This document shows positions 1-11,502 of a stretch of 64,000 nucleotides of DNA, piece by piece. The notes beneath the pieces were generated by a model. That model saw only the letters and a list, made by a program, of their open reading frames with translations. It did not search any database and was not told the origin of the DNA. Location of the stretch: contig CM061136.1 of NCBI GenBank assembly GCA_030789695.1, forward strand, positions 136,164,448-136,228,447, in the 5' to 3' direction. The number at the start of each line of letters is the position of its first letter. The stretch's first letter is position 1. Both the position numbers and the translations under genes were made by a program. This stretch comes from Scilla litardierei. Its lineage: Eukaryota > Streptophyta > Magnoliopsida > Asparagales > Asparagaceae.

Positions 1-2372
1 AACAACAACTAAGGGAAAGTCACCAGCTGAGACTAAGGGTAGGACCGGTATCCTCGATCAGGACGTCAGCAACCTATCGTACTCAGCAACTAATCAGGCT
101 CAAAACCTGACATGTGACACCCAAAGAGAAAATGGCACATTTCAGCAAAAATCCCCAAAGAGTGAAAAGGAAACTTTTGTGCAAGGAAACGTAAAGCACA
201 TCAGTTATAAGATAAATGCAAGTTAGAAGTTTTAACATGATGATATGGTATGGCATTTAAAGAGTGCAACAATTAAAATGAACATGATGATAACAAGCAT
301 GCACGGCGTAGCAGAAAACTACGAATCACTACTTCACGAATTCACGAACACTAATTTATCACTTCATGCACAAGGTTTACGCCTTTTGACTGAAGTGGCT
401 GTACGGGCACACTTCTACGCTCAAGTGATCTCTTAACCCTACCCCTCCACGTGTATCGAGCGTTGGTTTTACCAACAACACTGAGCTCGCTTCTAGATCA
501 CGACCCAGGAAGTGTATTTGGTTTGGCATAGGGTTGTACCCGACACGCAGGTACCTAGCCTCAACCAATATATAGGAGTCAAAATCCTACTCGTCGCAGC
601 TTACAATTTAAAGTAGCGTATTCTACACAATCATGATAAAGCAAGTTGATGCATGAAATGACATGGCACGATGCATAAACATGGCAATAAGCAGTTTAAA
701 GTGCGTACAGTTAATTTGAAAGTAAACGTGACATGCGGCATGAAATTATAGCATAGTAAAGGTGTCGGATCTAGCTTCGTTGTCAAGCAAAATTAAGTAG
801 GGTGTCGGATCTAGTTTCGTTGTCAAACTAGATCAAATATGGTCGTCTAGGCGACTATCATTTCACCGCCTAGTCTCTTTTACACAATTTTACAAAATGG
901 CCTAAAAAATGACCTAACAAATTACTGTGCAAGTTTCACTTGCCTGAAACGACGTGCTGCAAGTCCCAATTCAACGGAGTCCAGAACTTCCTATGTGTTC
1001 AAACCATCGCATAACCTACAATCCCATATTATTAATCTTCAATTAGTGAGTTACCAAAGCATTTAAAGTTACAATTTTTAGTCTTGATTAACATGCAAGT
1101 GTGTGGGTTCTTGCGGTTCAGAGTTTACCCTTAGCACGATGCGAGAGCTACACTAATGTCGGGTAGCGACATCAGGGGTTGGATTCTGGTAGCGCGAAGG
1201 TACGACGGGACAACGCCAACGAACGACGATCAACCAGGTAGCGGTACGATCACCGAACAGCGACGCGAAGGGGAAGAGCAACCGCACAGCGTTCTACGGC
1301 ATCGGAAAGACACGGACAGAGGCACATGGAGACACGAGAGGCAGTGGACAGCGACTCACGGCATGTGGTGCACAGATCTGAGGTTGCGCGCGTCTAGGGT
1401 TGCGGCCTGAAGTTTGCACGTGCAAGGGGAGAGCTCCAGGGGTTGCTGCGGCCAGGGGAGGTGCTGCATGGTCAGAGGGGGACCTGAGGGGGCGGCCGGG
1501 GGCAGGGGGTGGCCGGCGGCGGCCCAGATGACCTGGCCGTGAGTTAGCTAGGGGAGGACAGTTTTTAGGGTTTTGCAATAGGGAGGAGAAGGTTTGCACG
1601 ATTTTTAAGGAGGAGGGAGAGGTCGACGAGGGAAAGTGGTTGGCCGGAGTGGGGATGCCGGTGGGAGGCCAAGCCGTGAGTTGGGAGGTCGTGCGATGGG
1701 TTAAACGGCGGCTTGCTAGGGTTTCACGTGGAAGAAAAAGAAGCCCAGGTTGCTTCGTTTCTAATAAGGGTAAGTTGCTATAAAGGTTCCAAAATGAGTG
1801 AACTTAAGGAAAATGGAGGAGAGAGAGGAAGGAAGAGAGGGGTTTAGTTAGTGTGGTGAATATCCCAATTGGTGATACGTAAGAGATTTGTTTTGATATT
1901 TGGTTTTGAAAGTGGGGTGCACTTAGATGATTGGAGACAGAAGATGTGAGAGGGAGGGGGTATAGATTAGTTTAATATAGGGTGTCATTAGCCAATGAAA
2001 TATTTCATGATACGTTTTTAGGCCTATAGTTTTAATTAGGTTATTAGAATTTCAAATTAATTAGGCTAAGTATAAGAGAAGTGGATTAGTGGAAAAAGTG
2101 GGTCTAGCGGTGTCCGATAATTATGAGAAAAATACCGAGACGACCGTGTCGACGAGAGGGTCGAGACTAAGGTAATCGATCATGGGCTAGGGTAGAGAAG
2201 AACAGAACTAAAAATAAAAGGTCAAACGACGAAGGTAAGAGTTACGACACCTCTTCAAACAAAGTTGTTTTGTGGGATAACGAGCTGTGAAATGACGTTC
2301 ACGAAAAATCCCACAAATAAGTACTCTCTCAGTCGGTCACAACGACATATCACATCGCACGTTTGGGTTACA
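1..2372 (-). mobile_element. probable minus-strand Ty3/gypsy LTR or LTR-like DNA
   Basis: No convincing coding region is present. The right edge reads GTTTGGGTTACA at about 2361-2372, so the minus strand would begin TGTAACCCAAAC, a start typical of plant gypsy LTRs. Going down the minus strand there is a pyrimidine-rich, gene-leader-like part (about 1860-1300) and then AT-rich DNA, the same order as in the LTR at 3053-6548. A short tandem duplication (GGTGTCGGATCTAG, at about 762 and 801) lies inside. I could not match a target-site duplication or fix the left edge, so the assignment is tentative. Confidence 0.35.
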
Positions 2373-2454
2373 AGAAAAGGCAACTAAAAATACGGGTACG
2401 AAAGAAAGTACGCGCACGAAAGACGCACGATCGAAAAGCGACCGTGACAGGCAC

Positions 2455-2718
2455 CACTACAACGTCCAGTGTATCACCATTGTGGTAAGTCTGGACATAT
2501 GAAATCAGAGTACGGATGGTACCTGAATCTCTGCCTGATTTGTGGGTCGGAGGATCATCTTGCTAGAGATTGCCCAGATGCAAGAGTATGAGTTACTACC
2601 ACATCCACTGTTGCTGGCCCTGCTGGAGACGCTTCTCATCGACCCCCACCTCCTCCGCAACGACTAGCCTACACAATGATCGCAGAAGATGTTGAAGCCA
2701 TCAACCAGGTGATTGGAG
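2455..2718 (+). pseudogene. gypsy gag C-terminus relic with two zinc knuckles
   Basis: One reading frame holds a decayed first CCHC knuckle (HCGKSGHMKSE, about 2478-2511) and a good second knuckle, CLICGSEDHLARDCP (2532-2576). It then runs through a TGA at about 2589 into a short segment with AYTMIAEDVEAINQ (about 2667-2710). Tandem knuckles of this kind end the gag of plant chromovirus-like Ty3/gypsy elements, where they bind genomic RNA. The protease, RT and integrase that should follow are missing: only about 330 nt separate this relic from the polypurine tract. It is therefore the tail of an internally deleted element whose 3' LTR follows. Confidence 0.65.
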
Positions 2719-3039
2719 GTATGCATTATTGCTTTTGATATTATACTCATTCATTTGCAATACCATCATATCACCGTAATTTCGGCTACTTGGGAAATCA
2801 AGATAGCTATTATGATAATACTAGTCTTGAGACTAGTTACGGAAGCTATGGTGATGTCAATAGTATGTATTTATACATAACATCATCTCTTGTTTTCTTG
2901 ATGCTGTGATATCACATTATATTTCATGCTATTAACAACTTATTTTCCTATATATTTATCGTTCGTCAAGCCTTCCTTTCGATCGTTTAGTTGCTTAGGC
3001 AATTATCGGTCTTCTAAATTCCGAGGATGGAATTATTTT

Positions 3040-3052
3040 AAGGAGGGTAGGA
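3040..3052 (+). other. polypurine tract of gypsy element
   Basis: AAGGAGGGTAGGA directly precedes the TG of the LTR at 3053, the usual priming site for plus-strand DNA. Upstream is AT-rich DNA left by the pol deletion. Confidence 0.7.
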
Positions 3053-6000
3053 TGAAACGACCCGTATTTTTCAATACATGTATTTACGTATTTGATGTAT
3101 TTTAATATTTTAAAAGTATTTTATTGTGGTTGATCAGGAGTTTTAAATCAAAAGTGATTTCAAAATTTCTTGTAAAAATGTTTTGATGTATTAAACTACT
3201 TATGGTGTATTTCAGTATGTTCGGATTTCATTAAATACCTCTAAATAATTTTGATAAAAATTCATTTTCAATTATTACTGTTTTGGCTTAATTGATTAAT
3301 CTTCTATACGAAAATCATCAAAACGTTTTCAAACTTCTACAGTGTCATCATATGATCATTTAGTGCTCCCATTTTAATTTCGTGATGTTCTAATATCAAA
3401 TCGACGTAGAACCCGCAAACCCGCTTCCTAAATGTTTTGGTCCAAAACTAGTATCTCCGTAGCTCAAACACCAAAATGGATTTCGTATTCGCTATCCTCA
3501 CGACGATACGATCCCATGGGTATGTTTGCGTAATTTTTCGGAGTCGTATGCAAAAACGGGGTTGTATTCCTCCTTTTTCACTAATTACTATCACTAATGA
3601 CTTTTTTCTCTTACCCTAACCCATAGATCTACCCCTAATTACTCTCCTAACCCCCCACCTTATTTAACCCACCGTATTAGTTGGTTAAATCTGAATCAAT
3701 TCAGATCCAACCCCCAAATTCATTTCCATATTAACAATTGTTATTATTATATTTTTTTCACTTAAAATTTCTATCCTTTATAAACTCATCCCCTTCCCCT
3801 CTCATTTCTTATCCCAGGACACACAGCTTCACATCTCTCGTTCGAAAACCCATCTCCTACGAAATCAACCCATCTCTCAACTCTCTCTCTCTCTCTCTCT
3901 TCCGCCCATTTTCGATCTCTCTCTCCCTCTTTATCTCTCGTTCTCTCCCTTACCCAAGCTCGGATGCCACCGCCGCCTTAAGCCCCGACCCATCCTCCCA
4001 CCACCATCCCTCCACCGCACCTCGGTGATGCCCCTAACACCTCGAACCCTCTCCCGCTCCCTCTCCCCCCGTATCGCTCCCTCTCTTCTCGCCTTCAACC
4101 GTCGGTGGGGTGCTCGCCCTCGCCGTCCCACCTCCGATCCTACTCCTCCATCCGCCTACTTCCCAACTGCTCTGCCGTCGACACCGCCTCGAAAACCCAC
4201 AGCAGCCCTAGCAGCTCCGCCCTCCGATCTCCACGCGACGAAGCCACTCGCCTTCGACAAAGCCACCGGAGCTCCGCCCCAGCTTTCCACCACGTCTCCG
4301 CAGTGCCTTCGTGGTTGAGCAACGTCGACGAAGTGCCCCACCTCCAAGATTTTTCCCTCGCCCCTCCTCTCAGCTCCGACGAGCTTGCATGCCGCCATGC
4401 GACTATTACGTTCGCTGCCGCTTCGAAGAACCTGTCGTGCTTCGCCTAAACTCCTTGCCACGACGTCAATGCCAAAAGAAGCTGTTACTGCTTTCGCTTG
4501 CCGTCACCGAAGGCTGCCTTCGACTGCCACGCCTCTCCGCTGTCAGCTGCTGCCATCGCCGCCTTGCAGCCGCCGCCCGCGACCCCGCTGCTCCGGTCAC
4601 CGCTCACGTCGACATCCCCCCTCACCGCCCATGAACGTACGTGAGCGAGGGTAAGTTTTTAATGAAGCGTATATTCGTATGTATACGCGTATATACGTGC
4701 GTATATGTAATTATAGTATATGGGTTTTCTTTTTTAAATTCATAATAAATCCTACAAGCCTCAGAAAAATACAAGACCAGTCCAAGAAAATCAAAAATGA
4801 CATTCTGGATCCAATGGCACTGGTTTCATCTTAATCAGACGCTTAGTTTTTCCACAGTAAAATTGTAAGCCTAAAACTTAAATACATCGTTTTCACTTGA
4901 AAATCCATAACGTGTTATTTTCACGTAAACTGATACGTGAGGAAAATATATGTTGTATACTCTTCGAGACGGTCGTTTTGACATCTCACTTGAACTATTC
5001 TGAAATGTATTGCTTCCAGAATAAATTGTTGAATAAACACATTACCTAATCAAAATTAATTTTAAATTGATTTTTGAGCTTTTAAAAGTTATAAAAAATA
5101 ACAGAAGCCTCTGAAAAATATTTCCTCTTGCAGTAAAACTATTTTCTTCATGTCTAGCCTATATAAAAATTTAGAACACTTTTCGATACTGTTTCAATCA
5201 GTTTAAAATTAAAACGATCAAGAAAAATAGATAGAAATTAGTGTAGCCATTAACTAATGATTTCTTGTGGTTGCAGGTACCAATTCTCGCGCATCAGCTT
5301 CATTTGAAGCTCTAGCTCCAACCTCGTCTTACTACAAGATCTCGATAGCGTAAGTCACAATGAATTCTAACTTTAGAAATTTAGCTAGTGTACTTAATGG
5401 AAATACCGCATGCTCGAAGCATGTGATCTGTATCTTAGTTGTTGGACTTCAAAACATTGCTCATGATTGACACTCTCTGTTGAGGTTTCTGCCTTGACTT
5501 TTCAACAAGCAAAGCTCTTTGAAGGTTTGTTAATGCATTTGAAAATCTTCACCTTTGGAACAATGGATTGACATACCGTATTGAAACATAATGATTGAAT
5601 GATATACCATGTTGACATCATATTGCTAGAACATCCTATTGAAATTGAATGCTTGAAAGTAGTTAGCACTGAACTGGGTTTTTAGGGTAACTTATATTAG
5701 AGAAAGTGTGGGAGCGACCGCGAGCCATCTACACATTGCACCGTACCAACCGTCTAAATGAAATGTTCCGCCTAAAGTGATTTGAGATCCACCTGGGTGA
5801 GCGCCCCCGTGGCAGAAGATGGGATCAACGGTTGCACACGGTAATTTCCTATATAAGTCATGTAGTTTCTAGTTTTACTATTGCCTGCATGTCCTTTTTA
5901 TTGTTAGTACATCTTCCTGGTTGTCCTACCATTGTCATCACATTGCATGCTGGTTAAAATATTGTTGCTACCATATTACATATGCCATGCCACAGTTGTT

Positions 6001-6548
6001 GCTCTTGCACGTTACTTCTGCACTTACACAGTCATCTTTACTTTACGCATTACATGCACTTTACTTACCACACCTGAGCAGCCACCAGTACTTTACTTAT
6101 TACTCTTACACACATGTCTACTCTTACTTTATTTTTGCACTTGCATGATCATCTTTTGTTTACTATAGCATGTTCCATACTTGTGCACTACTTCTTTTCT
6201 ATTGCTAAAATTGTTGTGACTTACCTATGGTTTCATCTCCGTGGCACCGCAGACGTCGCACAGGTTGACTTAGGCACTCCTGAGTTCGCAGAGCCGTAGC
6301 ACGATCCTGGGATTGCCGACTTTTATATTTAGAGTGTATGTATGATGTACTTTTGATGTATTTCCTTTTCGCTATACTTTTCATGTATTTGTACTTGGTG
6401 TTGTATCTTAATTATAGACGGTAATAATGTACGCTGGTTTGAGTATTATTGTACGTCTCTGCATCGTGGCTATATTGATTTCACTGGTTATCTGCAGACC
6501 TGCAAATAAATCAAACAAGCAACTGGCCCCCGAGAGCGGGTTGTTACA
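3053..6548 (+). mobile_element. 3' LTR of a chromovirus-like Ty3/gypsy element (about 3.5 kb)
   Basis: The LTR begins TGAAACGACCCG right after the polypurine tract and ends GGGTTGTTACA at 6548, giving TG...CA ends. The length suits the long LTRs of Tekay/Del-type elements. It contains a (CT)n-rich, proline/serine-coding-looking stretch (about 3740-4640) followed by GTAAGTTT at 4651 and TTGCAGGTACC at about 5271, which look like an untranslated leader with an intron. Several open frames in the pyrimidine-rich part have no recognisable domain and are best read as leader DNA. The matching 5' LTR is outside the window or lost. Confidence 0.75.
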
Positions 6549-7056
6549 ACGATTCATGCTCTTTAACACACCGATGTGTTAAAAGACTTGACCTGAGAGA
6601 AAAATCTCATTTTCTTTTAGTTACGCAATAACTACACTGCTATGTATTCGACTCTTCGATCTGATCGAATCAGTTCAAATACTTCTATCATTATGTTCTC
6701 TATTTTTGTCAGACTTGTGTTTCATCAAGAACACATGACGTAATAAGAATACCTTATCTTGGCTTATTTAGACTTGGGTCCGGGTACATTTGTATGTATA
6801 AGACTATGAGTTCACTAACTTATTCTCCCACTATCTTACAGAGGGAATTTTGGCCATCATACATTTGAAACAAGATTCATAAGTGTCTTTCGACTCATAA
6901 TACAAGAGGTCAGACCCCTCTTTCTGTGACTTGTGAAGCTTAATCTCTTCTGTACGACCTAGTCTATTTTTCCATATAAGATTTGCTACTAACTTGCGTA
7001 TACATTTGTTAACTCTTAATACAACATTGTTATATATTATAATCATATCATAACAT
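6549..7056 (-). pseudogene. Ty1/copia pol scrap (pre-integrase and integrase core)
   Basis: On the minus strand a broken frame shows a GAG-pre-integrase-like part ending DTYESCFKCMMAKIPS (about 6840-6900), the equivalent of the HHCC zinc-finger end of copia integrase. Further on, through stops, is IRSDRRVEYIAV, recalling the catalytic LRSDRGGEY block with its first glycine lost. It lies between a gypsy LTR and a SIRE-type LTR and carries no LTR of its own. It is a host-side relic of an older insertion and cannot encode protein. Confidence 0.6.
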
Positions 7057-7735
7057 TATAAGGACCCTGGCTATGGAGAAACCACTAGAAGGGGGGTTGA
7101 ATAGTGTTTATGCAATTTAAAAAGATAGTTACACCAATTTAAATTCCTAGCCAACAAATAGTGCGGAATAGAAATAAACCCGAAATGAAACAAATGCAAA
7201 CGCAATGATGTTTCAAGGGTTCGGATTTCCCAAGTCACTTCCCGTCTTGTTCCCGGTAACCCTACGTCCCTTCTACCCGGTTAACAACCGGATACTCAAG
7301 TTAGAACCCTAACTTGAGGTTTCCTTAAAACCCACTTGTAGCAACCCTACAAGTGAAATCGAAATACAATCGATTGACCTTGGCTCCCACAACTTGGGAG
7401 CAAGCAAACCACTCTCACAAACCGAGAGTAAATCAAATAACGAAATTTATGAAATATGAAATTAAGCAACACTTACAATCACCTATGCCTTGAAGTAGAA
7501 ATTGAAGGAGAAGTGTGTTGTGTGTTGAAAGACTCTCTTGGAAGAGAGGAAAGCCCTTTCTCTTAACTGCACCAAATGCCTAGAAGATATCTCTTTGGTT
7601 CTAGGTTGGAGAGCAAGAGATTGAAGATTGGAATTCTTAGGGCTTTAGGATTTGAGAGCTTTGATCTTTGAAAGAATAAAAGCTTGAATTAATGAGTGAG
7701 TAACTAAGTAACCCCTCAATGGAATAGTAGAGGCT

Positions 7736-7747
7736 CCTTATATAGGT
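7736..7747 (-). promoter_or_regulatory. TATA box of G LTR
   Basis: The minus strand reads CCTATATAAGGA. It lies about 85 bp downstream (minus-strand sense) of the inverted-motif array and upstream of the leader, the layout of an LTR promoter. Confidence 0.55.
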
Positions 7748-7830
7748 TTCTCAAATCCTTCAAACGAATTCAGCAAAAACCCCTTTGAAATCCGTGAGGA
7801 AAAACACAACGGATAGAATCTGGGCCCTTG

Positions 7831-8482
7831 ACAGTCGACTGTTGAAGAGTTCACAGTCGACTGTTGTACAGTCAGAGAGAGTAGGTGAGAATTCATAATG
7901 GTAACTTACCACGTGGATAGTCGACTGATGACGCATAGACAGTCGACTGTTGAACCAATAGGCGACTGTAAATACTACTACAGGCGACTGGCCGTAAGTT
8001 GGATAAGTTGATGAAATCTGGAAAACGTCTGGGAGAACAGGACAGACGACTGATAAAGAGAAGACAGTCGACTGTTAATCAGAACAGGCGACTGTAATTC
8101 CTTCTACAGATGACTGTCAAAACCCTAAGTTTTTTCAGAGAGTCGAGTCAACAAATAGGCTCAAGGACATGCGACTGTTGTAGCATTGATAGTCGACTGT
8201 TCCATTGGACAGTCGACTGTAAATTCAACAATAGTCGACTGGCCAGATTAATCAGAGAAATTGATTTTGGGCTATAGATAGATAGGCGACTGATTAACAA
8301 AACACAGTCAACTGTCACTTGGACATGCGCCTGTGAATCATTCATAAGGCGCCTGTAAAAGTTAAAACAGAGAAGCCCAAAACTAGACTATAAAAGTTTG
8401 TGCATAACAGGCGACTGTAGAACAAAACAAAGTCGACTGTTTTTGAGACAGGTGACTGTAAAGCGTTCAGCAGTCAACTGTT
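7831..8482 (-). repeat. array of CAGTCGACTG-type motifs in G LTR, modules of four
   Basis: About six modules follow one another. A full module has four copies of a 10-mer close to CAGTCGACTG or CAGGCGACTG, separated by 12, 9-10 and 12 nt, so motif starts are 22, 19-20 and 22 nt apart. The clearest modules begin near 7921, 8041, 8169, 8282 and 8409. The first one (7831) is cut short. Individual motifs have diverged while spacing has been kept. Confidence 0.85.
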
Positions 8483-8792
8483 ATAAACATGACATGCCCA
8501 ATCTAGATTGAAATGAATTGTAGTCCAAGGAAGGTATGTTTACTGATATCCTAAGACTGAAATGAAGATGTGTGTGTGCTCCAACAATGTTCTACTTCTA
8601 AGCTACATACTAGAAGAGATATAAGAAAGTTACATTTGATGAACTCTCTCTTCTATCCAAAGCATGCGCTTGAAGTCTTCCAGGAGCTTCAATCACTGTC
8701 TACGATCATCCAATCCATTTCATTTGCTTTCAATGATCTTTAAGTGTCATCCATTGCAAGTAGATCTTCATAATAAGCTTAGGCAATGGATT

Positions 8793-8892
8793 TACTGTAA
8801 AATAGAGGATTAGTCACAAGTATTTATGTTTGCTCATCATTAACTGCAAAATAGAGGATTAGTCACAAGTATTTATGTTTGCTCATCATTAA
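8793..8892. repeat. 50-bp direct tandem duplication in G LTR
   Basis: A unit of about 50 bp running from ACTGTAAAATAGAGGATTAG to CATCATTAA occurs twice with almost no change (about 8793-8842 and 8843-8892), indicating a recent slippage duplication near the LTR start. Confidence 0.85.
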
Positions 8893-8923
8893 CACCAAGT
8901 AGGGAAGAGTCCAATACTCAATA

Positions 8924-9529
8924 TTCTCCCCCTTTTTGATGATGACAAACAAACATAAACAAAAAGATAAATAATTGTACTTAAAGGAAAACTTACTCCT
9001 CATACATAGATGCCAATCAAGTTAGTCAATAAATATTAGGGCATCTATATATCAATTGAACAAATGAGTAAGATATGCATGAATGAAATGAAATCATGAA
9101 ATCTAGGATTTAAAATCCATATTCATTGTATCTTACTCCCCCTGAATCTAAGGCAACTTCAATCTTATATTCAAATGTTGTTAGTATATACTTAGCACAT
9201 TCTTTATGAATCTATATGTTTATTTCTCTCCTCCTATGGCATTATCCAAAAGGTGGGAGTAAAAATAACAACAAAAATTGTGCTACATAAGTGATATCAA
9301 CAATTACAAGAGTTTAAAGATGAATAAATCAAAACTCATACAACCAAACATAAACTTTGGTGATCCGATGAATGGAAGTCCAATATCAACATTGAAATAC
9401 ACGAAGAAAACCTATTGTCTCAAATCACATCATATGAAGAATACAGCATATATGGAGACCAAATATCAAAGTTCACACAGATATGATAAGCAATTACTCA
9501 ATGTGTGAAACAGACGAAGAAACTATAAC

Positions 9530-9570
<41 letters not shown>

Positions 9571-9696
9571 GATCACATGAGTACAAGACATATGGACATC
9601 ACCATGTCCATAAAAAATGATCAAAATACATCATGATACTCCATATAACATCAGTACACAAAATAAATCCATCATACATACACCACTAAAAAAAAT
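8924..9696 (-). mobile_element. 3' noncoding region and polypurine tract of element G
   Basis: The minus strand ends in ATCAAAAAGGGGGAGAA (8924-8940), the polypurine tract next to the LTR. The rest is AT-rich, without a supported gene. An (AC)n microsatellite lies at 9530-9567. It corresponds to the noncoding region after ORF3 in element F (22308-23299). Confidence 0.65.
9530..9567. repeat. (AC)n microsatellite
   Basis: A run of about 19 AC units, visible directly. Confidence 0.95.
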
Positions 9697-11131
9697 CTAC
9701 GAGTGAGTGTGTCCAGGTGCAACAGAGGGGGAAGCTGTCTCTGGTCCAACAGGTACATCCTCTGGAGAAGGAGCAGCAGCAGCAACACCCTGAGTGGCAG
9801 ACACACCATGATGCACAACGAGACCAGTGATGATAGGAGGAGGAGGCTCACGAGGCTGGGGAGGAACAAATCGTCTAAGGTGCTGAGGGAAGGGCATACC
9901 CTGATACTGGAATGACAAAAATGCCAACTCATACAGACCAAAAACCATCTCAAACAGAATGTCATGAGAGGATGGAGCACAGGTAGATGGCTGGTCTGCA
10001 GGAGGAACCGTGGAGGAAGACGGAGCAGATGTGGATTTCCTCTTCTTAGATGCAGACTGCAGAGCCGAAGAGGACTTCGACTTTACAGAAGCATCGAGAA
10101 GATGACCAAAAGGCATGGGCTCGTAGGGAGTCAAATCAATCCCAAAATGATGAAAGACGAGTGTAAGAAGACCACCGTAGTGAATGTGAGAGGAGGAAGT
10201 AGTAAACTCGACCTTGTCCATCCTATCGAGGAGGACACCGGCCCAGTTTACGGACATGCAGGAAAAGATCACATACATACACCGAAGTATCTCATGGGAA
10301 GGCTAGTCAGAAGATCCGTACTTCGGCAGGATATTGGACTTCACCACAAGGTGAACAGCCCAACCCCTAGCCAAGAACATGGACGACCTAACACCAGAAG
10401 ATAGAGCAGAGGGTATCTTACGAAACATGTCACGGAGGACAGACTAATCAAGCTCATTAACATCAGAAATGGAAATGTCTGCAGGAAGGGATCCAGCGGA
10501 GGGAATCCTAAGAATGGTACCTAAAAGAGTGGGATCAATGCAAATGGGGGTCCCCTGGACAACAGTGTCAATAACTCCATTGGTAGCATACTCACCTCGA
10601 ATGCGATTAGCATAGAAAAGCTTAACCAAAAATGGATAAGCCCGAGGAGATTCACTCTGAGAGAAGCGAAAGAGGTTAGCCAATCGGGTAGCAGATAGGA
10701 TCTCAGATAATCTCTCAGCTGTGAAAGCGGGATAGACAATGAATCGCTCTCTAAGAAGTTTGATCCCGAGGAGAGAGAGAAATTTTGCCCAAGCACAAAT
10801 CATCTCGACAAATGGGAATGTAGGGATCAGAGGGTGGCATGACAAGGGTTTCTTCTTCGGAGCTCGACACGGATGGTGAAGGAGGAGCCTCAGCGCAAGG
10901 CTCATTGATGCGAACACCAATGGGCTTGCGCTGACACTTGACGAGGGGCTCAGCTTCAGATGAAGAAGACCCAGAAGAAGGAGAATAACCCCACAAAGAG
11001 GAGCGAGAGGGAGAATCAGCTTTCTTGGTTTGGGCCTTATAGGGTTGTTTGTTTTTGGCAGTGATAGGCTTGGGAACCCTAGGGCGCTTAGAAACAATAG
11101 TCTTTCCCTTGTTCTTGGTCTTGGGAGACAT
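9697..11131 (-). pseudogene. element G ORF3 (plant transposon third-ORF family), frameshifted
   Basis: The minus strand starts at ATG 11129-11131 (MSPKTKNKGK), with a basic, serine-rich N-terminus up to CRDDLCLG near 10800. The reading then shifts frame to a central domain with YPFLVKLFYANRIRGEY (about 10650-10600) and ends that frame at 10444. It shifts again to a final part with NWAGVLLDRMD and LTLVFHHFGI (10278 onward), finishing in an alanine/proline/serine tail. Order and motifs match the intact ORF3 of element F (20646-22307), which has YPRLVKLFYANRVRGQY and LTLVFRHFRV. The central part resembles the 'putative plant transposon protein' domain (recalled as Pfam PF20167); function unknown. 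At least two frameshifts make it a pseudogene. Confidence 0.75.
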
Positions 11132-11462
11132 TGCACAATCAAACGACGATTTTGAAAGAAAACACACGAGAGAGACAATGAGCGAAAGAACCAATGAGAG
11201 GAAATCAAACCTAGTCGAAAGGCACAAAGAGTCAATCGAGATCCGAGCAACGCAATCGACAGACGAGATGACAGAAAATCACTGGAGGAGCGATCGACTG
11301 AGGGTTTGAATCGGGGAGACGAGGAGGTTTCTATCGGAGGAGAGAGAAACTTTCGATCGAAATGAGGTGTCTCAAAGATATAACGAAGGGGCGAACAAAT
11401 CTGGGCCTTTGGATCAAAGAATCGACGGCTCAGATCAAATGAGTAAACCGCCACAATACGAG

Positions 11463-11500
11463 ACAGTCGACTGATGAACATTATTCAGTCGACTGATTGA
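11463..11500 (-). repeat. remnant of motif array upstream of G ORF3
   Basis: Two sites (ACAGTCGACTGA and TCAGTCGACTGA), 22-23 nt apart, lie about 330 bp upstream of the ORF3 start on the minus strand, with a TATATC sequence between (about 11376-11384). They are the same motif as in the G LTR. The array is cut off by the junction near 11503. Confidence 0.65.
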
Positions 11501-11502
11501 AT

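Larger units (their letters stand above)
7057..8923 (-). mobile_element. element G: 3' LTR of a minus-strand SIRE-type copia element
   Basis: Read on the minus strand, the LTR starts TATTGAGTATTGGACTC (ancestral TGTTGAG...) straight after the purine tract at 8924-8940. It ends with ACTATTCAACCCCCC, CTAGTGG and GGTCCTTATA, the SIRE terminal signature also seen at 14277 and 25052. Terminal CA appears decayed to TA at both ends. The LTR holds an array of CAGTCGACTG-type motifs and a TATA box. It is related to the F and D LTRs but has a different motif in the array. The 5' LTR and pol of this element are not in the window. Confidence 0.75.

Noticed and set aside
3738..4654. Serine/proline-rich host gene in the pyrimidine-rich LTR segment
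   Set aside because: Several overlapping frames on both strands, low complexity, no domain and no codon structure.
10444..11481. 345-residue open frame starting at 11481 on the minus strand
   Set aside because: The first part is leader DNA read in the wrong frame. Only the part after about 10800 matches ORF3; the true start is at 11131 in another frame.
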